The notes: a model not told the origin generated them from the sequence alone. A stretch of 64,000 nucleotides of DNA from Stercorarius parasiticus (GCA_013396915.1 VWZL01001979.1:806001-870000), one strand, 5' to 3'; shown: positions 12,961-26,466, counted from the first letter of the stretch. Numbers and translations: made by a program.

Positions 12961-15900
12961 TTCACAGAGCTATTGGAAACGATATTTTTAGCACTACACC
13001 AACGCTTTAAGGCTGTGATGTTAAACTAGTTTGTTTGAATTATTTCCAATCCTTTACCCTATGGCCAACCCTAAACCAATCACTCCCCTTAACAAGCCAA
13101 AGTTTCTTTTCCTTTTTTTTTTTTCTCTAGCTCTACTTTCCTTCACTACTCAGTAACAACTCAAACTCTTCTGTGTTTTCTCTCTAATCTATGTTACTTA
13201 CCGCTTCCATATCACTACATCTATCTCTTACCAGTCTTCCATGCTACACTCCATATCTTGTAAGTCAGCACGGAACATGGATTTTCATCTCCTTCCTGAT
13301 CTGTTACTCCATACTTAATTTCGTACTAGTCTTCGCTTACTGGAAAGTTACTTTTAGACACGTAGCATGGCACAAATCTGCTCTTCTGTTTTGCAGGCCC
13401 ATGATGATCCATTTCCCAGTGACTCCTGCTGCCAACAGTACCAGCTGTAATCTATTCATGGTCAGTCATTTTAGGCCTGGCAGAGAGGGAGGAAGTTCCT
13501 GGACCCACAGGTAAACCCGACCCTTCTGCTTCACACTTGTACTCTGAAGCTGATGTGTTCATGGTTCTGATGTCTCTAAAGAGGATAGGCTAATATAAGA
13601 AAACTTGTATTTGAGGGCAAATTATATCTTATCTCTCATTATTGCCATATTAAATTTACCTCCCTTGAGGCAGAGGGGATTACATAAATTTGGTAAAAAA
13701 TATCTTTTGTAATTCTGCATATAAAGGTTTTGGGGGATTTTTCTGTATAATGTGATTTACAGCGGGGAATCACAAAATGAAAATTTAAACCTGTAATCCT
13801 AAAAATGCTTTTAGCTAAAAATATATTTTAGTCTACCGTGGAGAGTTTTATGTGACTTTGCACAGAGCATACACGTTCTTATAAAGTGAAATGGTTAATT
13901 CATCATTACAATAGATTCTTAGAATGAAAATATTTTTTGAAGATTATATCTCCTTTTACAAGATTTTAATCTTTAAAAAGTGAACTATTAAATATTCATA
14001 CTTCTATAAAATTATAAATTCAACTATGAACTATTTCAGACACCATTGCAGTAATGTCAGAATATTACTATGCTAGTACGCAGACACTTGAACAAAAACC
14101 ATGAAAATTCAATGTATGGAGAGGGATTTTTAATAAAGAATGTTAATCATGTCCACATTGCAATGTGGGAAAGGTAGAAATGAAAGCTTATTTCCTTGTA
14201 GAATTCTAGGTATTTTGAATATACTATTTAAGAAGAGAGCAAGCATGACAACATTCTTGTTTTCGTTAATACACTTAGGTATATTACCTAAGTTTAGATA
14301 TCTATGACACAAGAAAGTACATGTGAACTAAACATCTAGAAACTTCTTATAATTAGGTGTTAGGGTTTAGGTTAAGACCAATTGTTCCAAAGAAATTGCT
14401 CTGGGGAAATAAATTTTTTAGCCTGTAGAAGGATGCCACGGGTAAATTAATCTCTCAGGTTAAGACACCTAAATTTACATAATTGTGTGGTTACTTGGTT
14501 ATGTAGATGAATGCATGCATGCACGTGGTTCTCATGTTCCCACTATTTTCAGTTGTGAAGTAGCTAATACCAGTCAGTGGAGCTTGGAGAGTGATTCAGC
14601 TAACTCTAAACATTGTGCACTTGGTTGATTAAATCTCTTAGCTCCATTTTGTGTTGATTAGATACTCATTGACTGCAATAGGAACTTGGACACTTAGCTC
14701 TTATACCAACATGTAAACACTTACATTTAAGAATTTTAACTTTGTGGATGTCTAGCTGAGACACAAACCAATGCCAGGGGAGATGAATCTCCAGAGCCCT
14801 GCAAACTCAAACTTGGTATTGATGACAACATTTTGCATGGTAGACTATGATACGGGTTTACAGGCTCAGCCATTCTGCTAAAAGTGCATATGTTAATAAT
14901 AACGGAATAGTATCTTTGAAGAGGCTCACTTTTGCTCACTGAGGATCTCACTAATAACACCAGCTGCTCTCAAAGGATAAGCTCTTGCCATCCCTACTCA
15001 TGTAAGGTTAAGTCAGTTGGTGTCATACAAACAGGGAACACACATGAGCATTTGACATCAGAGCCCAGGGTCTTGAGTTGTTCAGTCTCCTGACCCAAGT
15101 GTGTCTTCTCCCAGATGTTATTAGAGGATGAAATATCATCCTCTTTCAAACACAAAACATTTGAGATGTGTAAGGAGAAGAGGTGCGAGGAGTTGTTTTT
15201 TTTCTTACTACTAGTTGCACTCAGTGTGTTCTGTGCTTCAAATAAGCGCAGTGCTAACAGACTTTTTCAGCTACCAGAAGGAGTTTAGAGAAAACCAGAA
15301 AACTTAAAGGTCATAAAGAGGATAGAGGATAGATAAATTTCTGTATTTCACTTTCATGGACATTCATACACTAGAGTTTCAGTCACTTTAATATCTTTTA
15401 CAGATTGTTTCTAATTCCATGTTCAGTGCTATCAGTTTTTCTTAGCTGATACATCTATAAACATACAACAATTTTTCTCACTACCTTTTGCAAGCTCATG
15501 TGCAGGCATTATTTTGTTATTCTTGAAGAGCTGTAAAAAAAAAATTAAAAAATAGAAATTACAGTAATAGAAAGTAATTTAACAATTACTAGTGAACATC
15601 TCTAGTGAAGGACAGTTATTCAAAGAGTGAAGAGACTTTCTGTCTGTAAGGTGATGGAAAAGATTTTGTCTGATTTGCAGCCTGATAATACCTGATAATA
15701 TTAATAAATAATTATATTCGATCATCTAATTTCTGCACAGGATGGTAATTTAGTAAGGAAACAAAGGGAGCTCATGGGTTAAAATAAAGAATTGTATTAA
15801 TATAGTGGAAGTTCTGTAACCTCACAACAAACTAATTCATTAAAGTGTATAGTGTGATTACTTTGGTGATTTAATTTCGTTAAGATTTAGCAAGAATTAC

Positions 15901-18709
15901 ATTGCTTCTCCAACTATTAAAAAACCCACAATCACTTATTTAAAGATAAATTAATAGAAGTAATAAAAAAAGTTATTCAGTTAGAAATTCATTGTGGAGT
16001 ATGATATTAATAATCTTGTAGGGAAAAAAGTCCTTCCCTGAAGAACAATATGTCTGAAAATTATTCATTTACAGGAAGTGAACCAAACTGTCACATCAGT
16101 TACTGTAAATAACATGGGTGGTCTTATATCTGCCTTGTAAAAAGTATCTTCTACAGGCTGATATATTCTATGAACACTAACATATAGTCTAAATATGGTT
16201 GGATCTTGGCTATTAATGAATTCTGAGACAGTAGTAAAAAATAACTTTACTTTTTTTTTTTGCTTTAAAATAAAGCAGCTATTAAATCAGTTCTTCCGTT
16301 TTTTATTTTGTGGGGAATATTTTACTTGTACAAAAATAGAAAATAAAGTTTCAAATCATGATGTCAGGGTAAAAAACTTTTTACAAGCCCAGCTAATTAA
16401 ATAAAAAATGGAAGTGACAAATAAACTCCTTTTCGTCCAAATTTTTATGACACTGCTGCCAATATTGAAAAACAGTGTGCTTTTGCAAAACTGAAAATAC
16501 ACGGAAAACAACATTTCCTGATTTGAGTAATCTTTTAGTATTCTGCCCTACATTTCGTCATCCAAACTGTTCACTTCATCACAGCTCAAGCATACATGCC
16601 CAAAGCATCTTATAAGCAATATACTTAAAATCTGTACAACACCCACGAATGGTTGTACATTGTCCTGTATTTCCAAGTTATTTTAGAGCTGACAGTCTTA
16701 CTTCTTTTATAATAGGGCGATTTCCACTTTTTACTGTAGAACTAAGTATTGTTATTCAATTCATGGTCAGTAATCTTTCCCAATTTTTTTTAACAATTTG
16801 TTACAATTAATTTGTTAAAGACTTACTAGCCATATTGGATTAGAGTGTCAGTGAAATGTACAATTTACTCTCCAAGGTCTTGATTTACATTTAACCTTGG
16901 GAAAGGTAACTGAAATTTGCCTTGACATGACATTAATAATAGGGAAAATTGAGTGCAAGTTCGATAACTCCTTGAAAAGGATCACTGAGTTTCTCAGCAT
17001 TTGAAGCTACTTCATTTAGTAATTAACAGTAAACTAGAAGAAGCATACATGTCTGGTGTTGTCCCAGAGTAATTATACTTGTGTATTGTAAAGTGCTATA
17101 TCAGACATATATTCAATCATTATATTGGTTGAGTGTACTTAATGTTGAGTTGATATACTCAACAAAACTCAACAAATATGAAAGCTGTTCTAAATAAGTG
17201 ATGGTTTTCTATCAATAAAAGCAAAAAAAAAAATGGGGCGATACAGGCATATTATCAAAACACATAGGAACTTTTGAAAAAGAGACTACTGAAGTAGTCA
17301 TGAAATCGTGCCAGTCAGGATAGTACATTTAAGAAAACTTAAATCTATTAGGTCAGACAAACTAATTCATTTCATTTGGTGTAGTTCCGACAAGTCTTTG
17401 TTGTGTGTATATCTTTATTACTTGCTAAGATAGATTGATCTGTATTGTGTTTGTAGGAGTAAATTATAGCTATTTGTACTAGACTGATAACTCTAGCAGT
17501 CAAGTGATAATTGTCTAAACTACTTTAACTTCAAAAGACATATGAAAAGTCCTGTCACATATTCTCATCATCTAACTTAAGGGCATTTACCTTAACTCTT
17601 AAACTAGAATATTCCTTTATTGCTGAACTAGTCTCTTCAGGGCCTTGGTTCCCTGAATCACTCTCCAGAAACATAAGTCCCTAGAAAACACAGTCTTAAG
17701 GTAGCCTAATCAAACATGATGTGAATGTAATATTGTGAACTTGCTGACTTTAAATTTAGAACAGTTACTATAGAAGCATTTATAGTAGCTGAATCAGAGA
17801 ACGGAGATGAGCTTTGCATTTTTATTTTCACATCCGGGTCCTCTGTGACTGACAGATATTATGGTCTCTGGCGTAGAATAGGTATCTAGTCTAGAGAAGA
17901 ACTAAGTCTCTTAATCATCGATCGGTTTCATCTGTCAATAAGTTACTTCACTTGGATACACAGAAAGTGAGGACAAGTACTGACCATGGACCATGGTGAA
18001 ATTACAGTGGAACACAGTGGCTAATGAATGGTAGTTTATGACAGAGGCTAAATGCAACAAAGGACACTGAGGAAGACTGAAACTCTAACTTTGAAATTTG
18101 TACTTTAAATTGTTTTAAAAGTAGGTCAAAAATAAGCTGTAGAAAGGGCAAAGGAAAAAAGAGCTGATATTCTGTTACAGAAAGCATTTCATAATAAAAG
18201 ATAAATATTTTTTGAGACTTGAATTGTGGGAGAGATGCAACCTTTTACTCTGCACACGCTGTCACAGATTTTACGGTACTTTTGAAACAAGCATGAAATA
18301 TACATGCAGTGATGGGATTAAGAAAAAACATCATAACTTCATTAAAACCTCAAATACAACACGCATTTTCTTCCTTAACATTAAAAGAACTATGGCCATT
18401 TCAGTGTCATTCATAAAAATGGCCAAAAGGCTTCACCACACTTTCTTCATTCTAGTGACACTGAACAGTGATCAGGGAATATTTCACAGGATGTTTCTAC
18501 AACTAAGGATCATAATCCCATAATTTACAGCTTTCTCTGAGGAAAATGTCATCCTTGACAAACTGTTTTATTAAGCCACAGTCAATCAGTTAAAAACAAA
18601 CCAAAACCCAACAAAACAAATCACAAATGAGATTAAAATAGCCTGGAAAAACATAATCTCTAATTTCTGCCTTCTCTTCCACCTTCCTGCGTCACTGTAT
18701 CTATCACCC
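12961..18709. other. Intronic sequence, nothing recognised
   Basis: AT-rich DNA. There are poly-T/poly-A runs at about 13119, 16251 and 17225, and a short tandem CCTGATAATA duplication near 15690. ORFs up to 107 codons have no family features. Confidence 0.6.
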
Positions 18710-18719
18710 CTGCTCCCTA

Positions 18720-19212
18720 TAGAAACACTAAAAACCAGATACTGTAGTAGGAATATCTCTTCAGGCTGACCTTTGTGCTGACCTGACAGTGCAAGGGCTC
18801 GGGATTTGTCTGGTTTGTTTTAACCCCTGCTCTTGGGCCCAGTGACTGCTGCCTTCCCTGCTCCAGCTTCAGTTCTGGGAATGGCCTCTGGGGAGAGGGT
18901 GACCCCATCCCCACCTCAGTCACTGCCTGACAAACCATAGCGCAAAACCAGGGGGCAGCTGGGGACCACTGCCGGGCTCCAGCTGGTAGCCTGGGAGAAG
19001 GAAGCACATAATGATATGAAAACATGTAAAAGTAGCCTGAGATGGACCCTTGACTGACAGGTGAGAAACTTCCGGCATGAACGTCACACTCCTCCAGGCG
19101 AAGACCTCAGGATGCTGATGACTTGCTGCAAGTCTTGCCCCCTCTTCTTGAGGGAGATTGATGTATTGCTCTTGGGACCAAGAGGAGCAACAGAAAGTTG
19201 AGCATAATACCA
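18720..19212. other. GC-richer block of unknown origin
   Basis: Clearly GC-richer than its surroundings, with two overlapping minus-strand open frames of about 100 codons that resemble no known protein. It is too isolated to be an exon with visible splice sites and is probably a decayed repeat, possibly LTR-derived. Confidence 0.4.
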
Positions 19213-19929
19213 AAGTGAAAAACAGATAGTAGGAAGGCGATTTTGCATAATATTTTCAAGGGCATTATTATTAATAAGGCTTTGGGTATTAATTTGTGCT
19301 CTGAGTGTTAGTAATGGAAAATTGAACTATTAGGCTGTTAACACACTAATTGTACAAACAAATTCTTCTCTTCACATATATATATAGTGAAGTCCTCCTA
19401 CAATTATGACCTTTTTTAAAGTACTCTGGTTGTCATTCACTGATTAAGTGAACAGACCATTTTAAACTAAAGCACCTGGATGATGGAAGCTCTAGTAAAG
19501 TGGCTCCAAGAAAAACCGCCGCATTCTTATAGTATCTCCTGTCCCACAAGTGAGGAAGGAACTCATTATGGCCTGTAAAGAGGCTAATTGGACCATTGGG
19601 AAAGGCAGGAAATGTAGGTCTCCCTTACAGGAAAAAGTGGAAAAAAAAAAAAATCTTAAGTGCTCTACAGAGGTTGGTTTTATTCACTTCTCTTACCTCC
19701 CATCTTCCCACCTAAGGAGTAAAAAGCCCCCCAGATTCAACAAAACATATTCAAATGGAAAACTACTGCTCCTAATGCACCAAACACTAAGGTAAGCACA
19801 CTAAGCATTACCATTACAGAGGTATTCAAGATATTGCTATTTCCTGTATGTTTTGAATGAGTCACATTAATTTTCTGTGCATCTTCAGAACAGGACCACA
19901 ACATCCATCACAATTTCTGAGACATCCTC
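19213..19929. other. Intronic sequence, nothing recognised
   Basis: AT-rich, with a poly-A run near 19640 and a short (TA)n near 19377. No feature seen. Confidence 0.5.
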
Positions 19930-21095
19930 TTTGTTAGATGTATAAAAGGCATTTCCTCTGGTGGACTCTGGGGCCTGAGGAGCCTCCTTCCCAGCTGCTG
20001 GAGCCTAGTCCAGTGCACCCAGAGACCTGGGAGTCCCTCTATCCTAGGCCAATGGATGCAGCTGTTGTTTTCCTGTTTGCAGGCTCAACCAGCAGCAAAG
20101 GTGAACAAGTATGCCAGAGGCGCACACATGCAGAGGACCTTAACACAGACAGCTACACAGCCTGCCCACAGACAGGCGCGGGCTGTAGCAACGCCCATAT
20201 ATAACACTACCAGAACCCACATAAAACCTATGCACAAACAGCCAAATCCTAGTTTTCTTCTCTGACTGATCAGGATTGAAGCTTGCTAGGGAAAACACAC
20301 AGACCCTTACTCTCTAGGTCAAAAGGACAGACACATTAGTGGACCCCTTGAATAGTAGTGTAGGATCTCCGCTTATCTAATATTGATGCCCAGATCCCAG
20401 GCCTCCTGCTTACCAGATAGTCCAGCTTGATGTCTGCTAATGAATTACACATGCACATGCATGCATACACACATGTGCACATGTGCACACACACCAGGTT
20501 AGGGAAAAATATAAACATTCTGGTCTTCCCAGTGGCTCATGCCCAGGCACACAGGTCCTATCACTCTTGGTCCCCTCTCCACTTGCTGATGCTGGGACTC
20601 TCACCTGCTTCAGTTGGCACCAAGCACGGAAACCACCATCACCCGAGGTCAGATGCCAGACACTACATTCACTCAGTGCAGACATGCACTTCTAGGGTCT
20701 TTGGTCTCTCTTTAGGTGCTGATGCTGAGACCCTCATTCAGTCCAGCTGCTGGCACCACAGACATTAGGACCACTATCGCCAGTGGTTTAACTCCAATTG
20801 CAGACCCCATCAGTCATTCTCATCTCTCCAGTTTCTGGCATCTAGACTTTACAGCACTCACAGATGGGGAGAGAGTGAGATTACATGGAAAGAGAATTAA
20901 GAAAGGATTTAACAAGAAGAAAGGATAGACTACAGAGATTTAGTGCAGGGCTCAGTCAGACAAGCGTACTGACCCACAACTGCTCACACACTACCAGCCT
21001 ATTTTATAGGTCCTTCCTCTCTCTACCCACCCTGTCCTTGTTTTACCCAGATTCCCTTCCCCTGAACATTCCTTAACAAGACCAAGGTTGCAAAT
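19930..21095 (-). mobile_element. Putative degraded ERV LTR or LTR-associated repeat
   Basis: A compositionally distinct block rich in CA, CAC and CTG words. Read on the minus strand, a CCTATAAAATAGG sequence (20998-21010) looks like a TATA box. About 90 bases downstream lies an AAATCCTTTCTTAATTC-like stretch of the kind seen at LTR polyadenylation regions, followed by a GC-rich U5-like part. I recall similar CAC-rich LTR sequence in birds but cannot name the family. Ends are approximate and no terminal repeats or target-site duplication were found. Confidence 0.4.
20448..20493. repeat. Alternating purine-pyrimidine CA/TG tract with palindromes
   Basis: Low-complexity run of CATGCACATGCATGCATAC and ACATGTGCACATGTGCAC. 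It is imperfectly self-complementary and alternates purine and pyrimidine almost throughout. Confidence 0.8.
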
Positions 21096-23406
21096 TCTGG
21101 TATGAATTGACATATACAATCATAAGAGTAATGGCATGCCTAATGTTAGCTGTTTGTTATTAAGTTATGTTAAAAATGTTCTTTCAGGAAAGAGTAAAGA
21201 GAGTTTTGAGAGCTCAGTCAATGAACTAAACAATTAATAAAAACCAAAACCACATAACTGACACAAACATATACCCTGCTAGTTCAGCAGATCCATTCTA
21301 TCATTGTGAATGCAACAACTTGGACAAAGCAACCTTTACTTATTTTCAATAAATATTTGTAAATAATAATCTGAATTATAAATATGAAATAATTTTATCA
21401 TAATTTTATTTACACCTCATCAATTTACAGTGATAAGAATATTTCATACTTTCATTCAGATCACGTGAACTAGTTATTGCCAGTGTCTTACCCCGTTTTG
21501 GAGAAAAGGTATGTCAAAGTTTATCAAATCTTAAACATCATTTGCACAATCTTGGTATTATATTTGTGTTTTCTGTGCACAAGTTCAGTATCAAAACAGA
21601 GGAATGTTTTGAATTTGTTGACAACTTCACACACTTAGAATAGCATTTGAGATACAAGATTCATAATTGCACGACTCATCTTGTCTGAGAACAAAATACA
21701 GCCATGATCGAATATCAATAGAAAAATATCTGTTTTCATAGAAAAATGTCTGTTTTCACATGGGTTGGGTTTTTTAGGTATTCTTGAAATTGCCTTAGTG
21801 CTAGCAAACACTTTTACACAGGATCACAGGAAGAAATGTAGACTTAAACCAACCACATTTGGTCAGAAAATAATTGGCAAATGATACTGTATGTTAGTCA
21901 ATCAGTTCTGTTGCAAGGTATGCTGATGTACTACATACTTTCCTGTTACAGCAGGACCTGAAGCAATTTATATAAGAGCAGGAAAAAAGAGGTAAATTCC
22001 TGAAAGTCTGCCTTCTCCTCCCATGATACTTTTTCACGCTCATACTCTCCTTTTCTCTTTTGCAATCCTTACCAGCTACCTGAAGAATAGATTGCAATGA
22101 TTGCTTCCATCTGCTAGACTTGGGTGTATTGAACTGTTTTCATGTCACTATGGGTTTGGGTTTACTGTATCTGGAAGGGTGTTCCTCCTGTCTCCTCCCT
22201 TCCTATCCCTCATTAGGTCAAAACTGCAAGGATACAAAAGATTTTTGTGGGGAAATTTCAAAAACAGTGTGTCCTCACAATTTGAGTGAAAGGGATTACA
22301 GTAAGTGTTCTAAAAAGATATAGACCATGTGTGGGGGAAAAGCTAGTTCTAGAAAACCGTACTAATGGACTTTCCTCCTTTGAAAAAACAGGGTTTTTTT
22401 CAGTTTTCTCAGAATGATGCTAACCATGATGCAGTGAAGGAAAGGGAGGAAAAGGAGAGTAATATAAAACAGATTTACTAGGAATTTAGAATTAGGTATG
22501 TCTATCCGACTTTTAAAAATATAGTTCTACACAGACAACTAAAATGGTAAGAAGAATGTTCAGTCTTTTACTATGAAAATAAAGATTGGCTCCTGGATCC
22601 CTCTAACTGATACTTCTGATCTTCCAAGAAAGAGACATTTTAAAAAGTTTTACTGTCCTTGGATACTCAAGTGCTAGTTTTATACTTAGCTCATTCTTAA
22701 AGAATGTTCTTCTGAGTATTGCTACTTCTTTTATACAGAGTAAATCTCTGCTGTGAAGGACATGAATGAATAGTGATTTAAGATTGGCTGCTATCCTGAC
22801 CCCCAAGAAAAAGTGTTTACAATAGCATGGCTTTAGATACATTTTCTGATTCAAGCTTTTCTCATGAAAGCATCTCTTTATCCAATATATCATAAGTAAA
22901 CTGATTAGCTTCTGAGAGTTGTTTTTTTTTAATTGACACACTACTAAATCATGAGATTATTGACTCTTTAAATTATTTCTATCTTATTTTTCCAGCACAT
23001 CTATTAAGAGGATGCTGAAATTATGAATACAGGTGTCATGATCATTCTAAATCATCCAGCAAGATCTTCTGATACTACGCTTGCGAAACCTGTATTTGAG
23101 AACCAGTGAGATAGTGATTATGATTCTTCCTTTGTCATACTGCCAATAGGAGAAAGGTACTCATGGATGGAATCCAATTATGAAAAGCCTCTATCATACT
23201 GTTTTACTTTAGTACATGAGTATTTTAGAACAGACATAAGGTAGTCTGATTTCTTCATTTTACAAAACCTGTTTAAAAATATCTGAGGGAAGTGCAAACT
23301 GTGCAACAATAATCTAAAATAATTCTTCTAGTAAAGCAAAAGTTCACACCATTATGATAACACAGGAAACCATTGTTATAAGACAGGAAACAAAGATGTT
23401 TCTTAC
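21096..23406. other. Intronic sequence next to the second EYS coding exon
   Basis: AT-rich DNA directly downstream (gene sense) of the 23407 donor. Apart from a short tandem repeat at 21718 nothing is recognised. Confidence 0.6.
21718..21757. repeat. Two-copy tandem repeat, 20-bp unit
   Basis: ATAGAAAAATATCTGTTTTC is followed at once by a copy with one change (ATGT for ATAT). Confidence 0.9.
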
Positions 23407-23520
23407 CTGTAAAGCCCTTGTCACACTCACAAAGAAAAGTATTTGGAGTAACATTGCTGCAGTTACCATTGAAACACGTATGTGGCTGGCACTGTCCGGC
23501 TATTTCTGTGCAATTTTTAC
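23407..23520 (-). CDS. EYS: EYS, second coding exon: end of EGF-like 2 and most of EGF-like 3
   Basis: This exon is 114 bp with phase 1 at both ends, so it could be skipped without shifting the frame. The acceptor reads TTTTAAATAG and its pyrimidine tract is modest. The donor is the strong ACAG|GTAAGA. Joined to the preceding exon the split glycine codon is restored, followed by residues 253-289. Cys 255 completes EGF-like 2. EGF-like 3 has Cys 262, 267, 272, 282 and 284, with its sixth Cys expected in the next exon outside the window. The GQCQPH and GNCSNVT segments match the corresponding EYS module as I recall it. The exon is too short to stand out as an open frame, and a longer plus-strand ORF covering it is only its antisense shadow. 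Confidence 0.92.
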
Positions 23521-25668
23521 CTATTTAAAAGGGATAATAGGAACATTGAACTTTAGTAAATATTTATATTTTTTCCTGAAATTTCAAATTTATATGTAAA
23601 ATAAAACATTATATTTAATAGGTAGGTGGATGATTAGATAGGTGATTGTGCTAATGTTGGTTCCTAGTTTTCAGCAAAATTACTGAAGTTCTAAAGCAAG
23701 GCAGAAAGATATTCAGCTGCTGTAATATGAGTTATGGTGCTTAACCTTATCTGACATACAGTTATAAATTCAGTTATAGCTTAAAATGCAGAAATGCTAT
23801 TAGTACTGTAGTATTTGTTTCTTTATAACATGAATCTACCTTACAGTTCCTTCCAGCATTGTGAACAAAAGATGTTCTCATGTGGAGTCCAATTTGACTG
23901 ATTTTTTCTTAATATGCAGCTTTCTGGAAATTACAATTCCAATTATAAGTTGTTTATGTTATTACAGCATATGGGTCTAAATACCATATAATTGTGCTTG
24001 TCACTTGAATTGTTGCTATGAAATTATTCACACTTCAACAACTTCTCAAATTTCTAATAGACTTCATATTATGGGAGGCACTTTTTTCCTCCCTTACTTT
24101 TGTATAGCCACATCCATTATATATGATGGTTTAATCTCCTAGTTCTTCATGCTTACATACAGCTTATTTACTGGACAAGTACTGCCAGTACAAAATTATG
24201 GCATTAGCCAACACTTTCCCATATAGGCTAACAGAATATTTTAAGCATTGCTTATTGATTACGTATGATGATTGCTTTTAACAGAATTGCTTGAGAATCT
24301 CTCCATTACTTTGAATTAAAGTAGTACCAGACACTACTTGATATTATTATTTTCAAAGCATTTTACACAGCCTGCAGAAATCATAAAAGAAATAGAAAAC
24401 ATACTGCATACCATCAACGTTTTCCATTATCTTACTGAACTTTGAATAACTATAAAAATATTTTTCTCATAACATTGACTTATTCATACCTCCATAATTT
24501 CTATTTGCAAATGCGTTAGTAACCAAATTATTATGCAGTTTGAAAAGCAATTAAAAATAAATTACAGCAAACTTTATGCAACATAACCTTCATTTCTGTA
24601 TTCTATGAACCTCACTTGTTCCTGACTCATCAGCTGTGTTTCATAGCATAGCATCACTATTGAGAGAGCACAAAAGTGTGGTCCATCAAAGGAACATTGC
24701 TAGTATTCTGCTACACAAGTACAAAAGGAAATACAACAATCCTTTCTGTGATGCAAATGACTATTTCTGGTACTTTCTAAAGGATTTCCAAACTCTATTG
24801 CTCTGAATGGAGGAATAATTTACCCATAATTTCCTTCATCCTCTTTTCTTTCTCCATAAATGGAGATAATGTTTAGGTAAGAATGTGTCTAAGTATGCTG
24901 TACTCTCTGGCTGTCCAATCCCAAACCCAGATTAAGTTTCTTCAGTGGGTTTTAGGTAAGTACTGCAATATTTCCTAGATAGAATTAGGTAAGTTTTTTC
25001 ATTTGTGAAATATTTAGTGTGGTTATTTAGCAAACTCCTTTGGAAAGGATCTTTACAGCACAACACAATCTGGAAGAAAAGAGTAAGTATTTTGTTTTGC
25101 TTGCTCTTCTAATTAAATGTTTGACTCTTCAGTTAAAAACAAATTTTGATTTTAAAAAATTCTCTAGTGTAATTTAAAAGGTCTTTAAACTGAAAACGGA
25201 AGTTTTGTGACAGGTTGGAAAAAACTGTTCCTTTCAACAAAACCATTTGCTGTTTTTCATCAGTTTGCTTAATTAAGTATTTTTTTGCGAGTTTACTCCA
25301 AATGATTTATGTTCTTTGGTGTAATAACTTTGAACTGCTGAACAAAGAAACAAAGAAAACAGTTACTTCTGTAAGTTCACAAGTACTTACCAACGTCTCA
25401 TGCTTGAGTGGGAAAGAAGTATGGTTAGAATTTATTCTGTTTTTCCCCACAATGCACACATGAATGTAAACAAATACAAACTGTCTTCAGATGACTGCAC
25501 AGTCTCCCAGAAGTGACTACATGCAAAAGAGACAGTGCAGGTGTGGTAGTGGCAATGGACAATCAAATTATACAAAAACCTTGCTAATGATGTTCTCAGT
25601 GTTTTACTATCCATTAAAGAAAATCTATTATCTATGTAACATTTATTCCTAGAGGGGAAAAGAAATAC
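23521..25668 (-). other. EYS: EYS intron between the first two coding exons
   Basis: A 2.1 kb AT-rich intron with GT...AG ends on the minus strand. I see no repeat of recognisable family, RNA gene or extra exon. ORFs crossing its edges are read-through of the exons or antisense shadows. Confidence 0.85.
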
Positions 25669-26422
25669 CTGAAAATTTTGGAGGACACGTGCATTCATAA
25701 GAATCTCCAGAAAGTTCTGATTTTGCAGTGCAGGAGGCATTGTTGTGGCAAGGTTTAATGGAGCATATATCAAACTTCTGGCAGAATCTTCCAGAATACT
25801 GTGAGAAACAATGGCAATTATATGCTTTTTCCCAAACATGGCTTAGACATTTTCCATGCCCAGAGCATAATGGTGCATTTGGAGACTGTTGGCAAAACTG
25901 CTGCTTCACGGTTATGTTTAGACGAAGGCCCATACTGCACAATAGCGGGCCTCTCTTATGAAGCTCTGCAAAGTAATGAGTTCCAACACCAAGCCAGTTA
26001 GGGTCAACTTGGTGCAGTCCTCTTATCTGGCAAACAAAAATCAACCCCTTTTGAAGAAAACCAGCTTTAGGGCAGTTAATAAATTCTTCCTTGGAGACAT
26101 TTACCAAATTCATTCCGTAGGACTGAAAGGATGGCTCAGAGGAGATGAAGAGACTATCACCTAATTGAAGCTGTAAGGGGCATATCTGAGGGATACTGAG
26201 ATTTTGTTCTTCCGAGATTTCCCCAGTTATAGTTTTATTCATATTCCAGCATTCGGTGTAAAAGTCTGAGCAGATGTTTTCCCTTGGTGTCCATTTTACT
26301 ACACTAGGTTTTGGTTCCAGTCGCCATTCAGCAGTCATTTGCCTCTCACATATTACCTGCCCATTTACAATGCATAGTTGAAGAAAGCACGCTAACATGT
26401 GAACTGCTGATTTTGTAGTCAT
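25669..26422 (-). CDS. EYS: EYS (eyes shut homolog), first coding exon: signal peptide, N-terminal region, EGF-like 1 and most of EGF-like 2
   Basis: EYS is a secreted EGF-like/laminin-G protein of the photoreceptor extracellular matrix; human mutations cause retinitis pigmentosa (RP25). This exon gives 251 complete codons plus one base. I see a hydrophobic signal peptide (residues about 1-21, ending near VNG), a Cys-containing N-terminal region with an ICPLQLQLGD segment and a GTHYF motif, then LRLNITVKQQFC leading into EGF-like 1 (Cys 177, 186, 192, 203, 205, 214). EGF-like 2 starts at Cys 220 and its sixth Cys lies in the next exon. Several N-x-S/T sites are present. The match to the recalled vertebrate EYS N-terminus is strong and collinear. 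The start is the first in-frame ATG, which aligns with the human start; the open frame extends upstream only to a GTG at 26455. The donor after 25669 is CAG|GTATTT, phase 1. No break is seen. Confidence 0.93.
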
Positions 26423-26451
26423 TGTTTCAGCTGGCAAATGGGAGTTGTCTT

Positions 26452-26466
26452 TCACACCTGCTTCAT
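26452..26466 (-). promoter_or_regulatory. Upstream ORF 2 in the EYS leader (4 codons plus stop)
   Basis: ATG at 26466, then AAG CAG GTG TGA. It is out of frame with EYS and ends about 29 bases before the EYS ATG, close enough that reinitiation would be inefficient. The ATG context is AATAATGA, so A is at -3. Function is inferred only. Confidence 0.4.

Noticed and set aside
1..23406. Further EYS exons downstream of 23407
   Set aside because: I looked for Cys-spaced EGF frames with splice sites on the minus strand and found none; EYS introns are typically very long. A systematic protein-to-genome alignment could still find a short exon.
23354..23599. Plus-strand 81-codon frame
   Set aside because: It is antisense to the second EYS coding exon and has no family features.
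25432..25839. Minus-strand 135-codon frame overlapping the end of the first EYS coding exon
   Set aside because: It is in a different frame from EYS, runs into the intron and lacks domain features.
25728..26164. Three plus-strand frames opposite the first EYS coding exon
   Set aside because: Antisense shadows of a conserved coding exon.
26423..26455. An 11-codon N-terminal extension of EYS starting at 26455
   Set aside because: The extension begins with GTG, not ATG, and the next in-frame ATG at 26422 aligns with the human start and precedes a good signal peptide.
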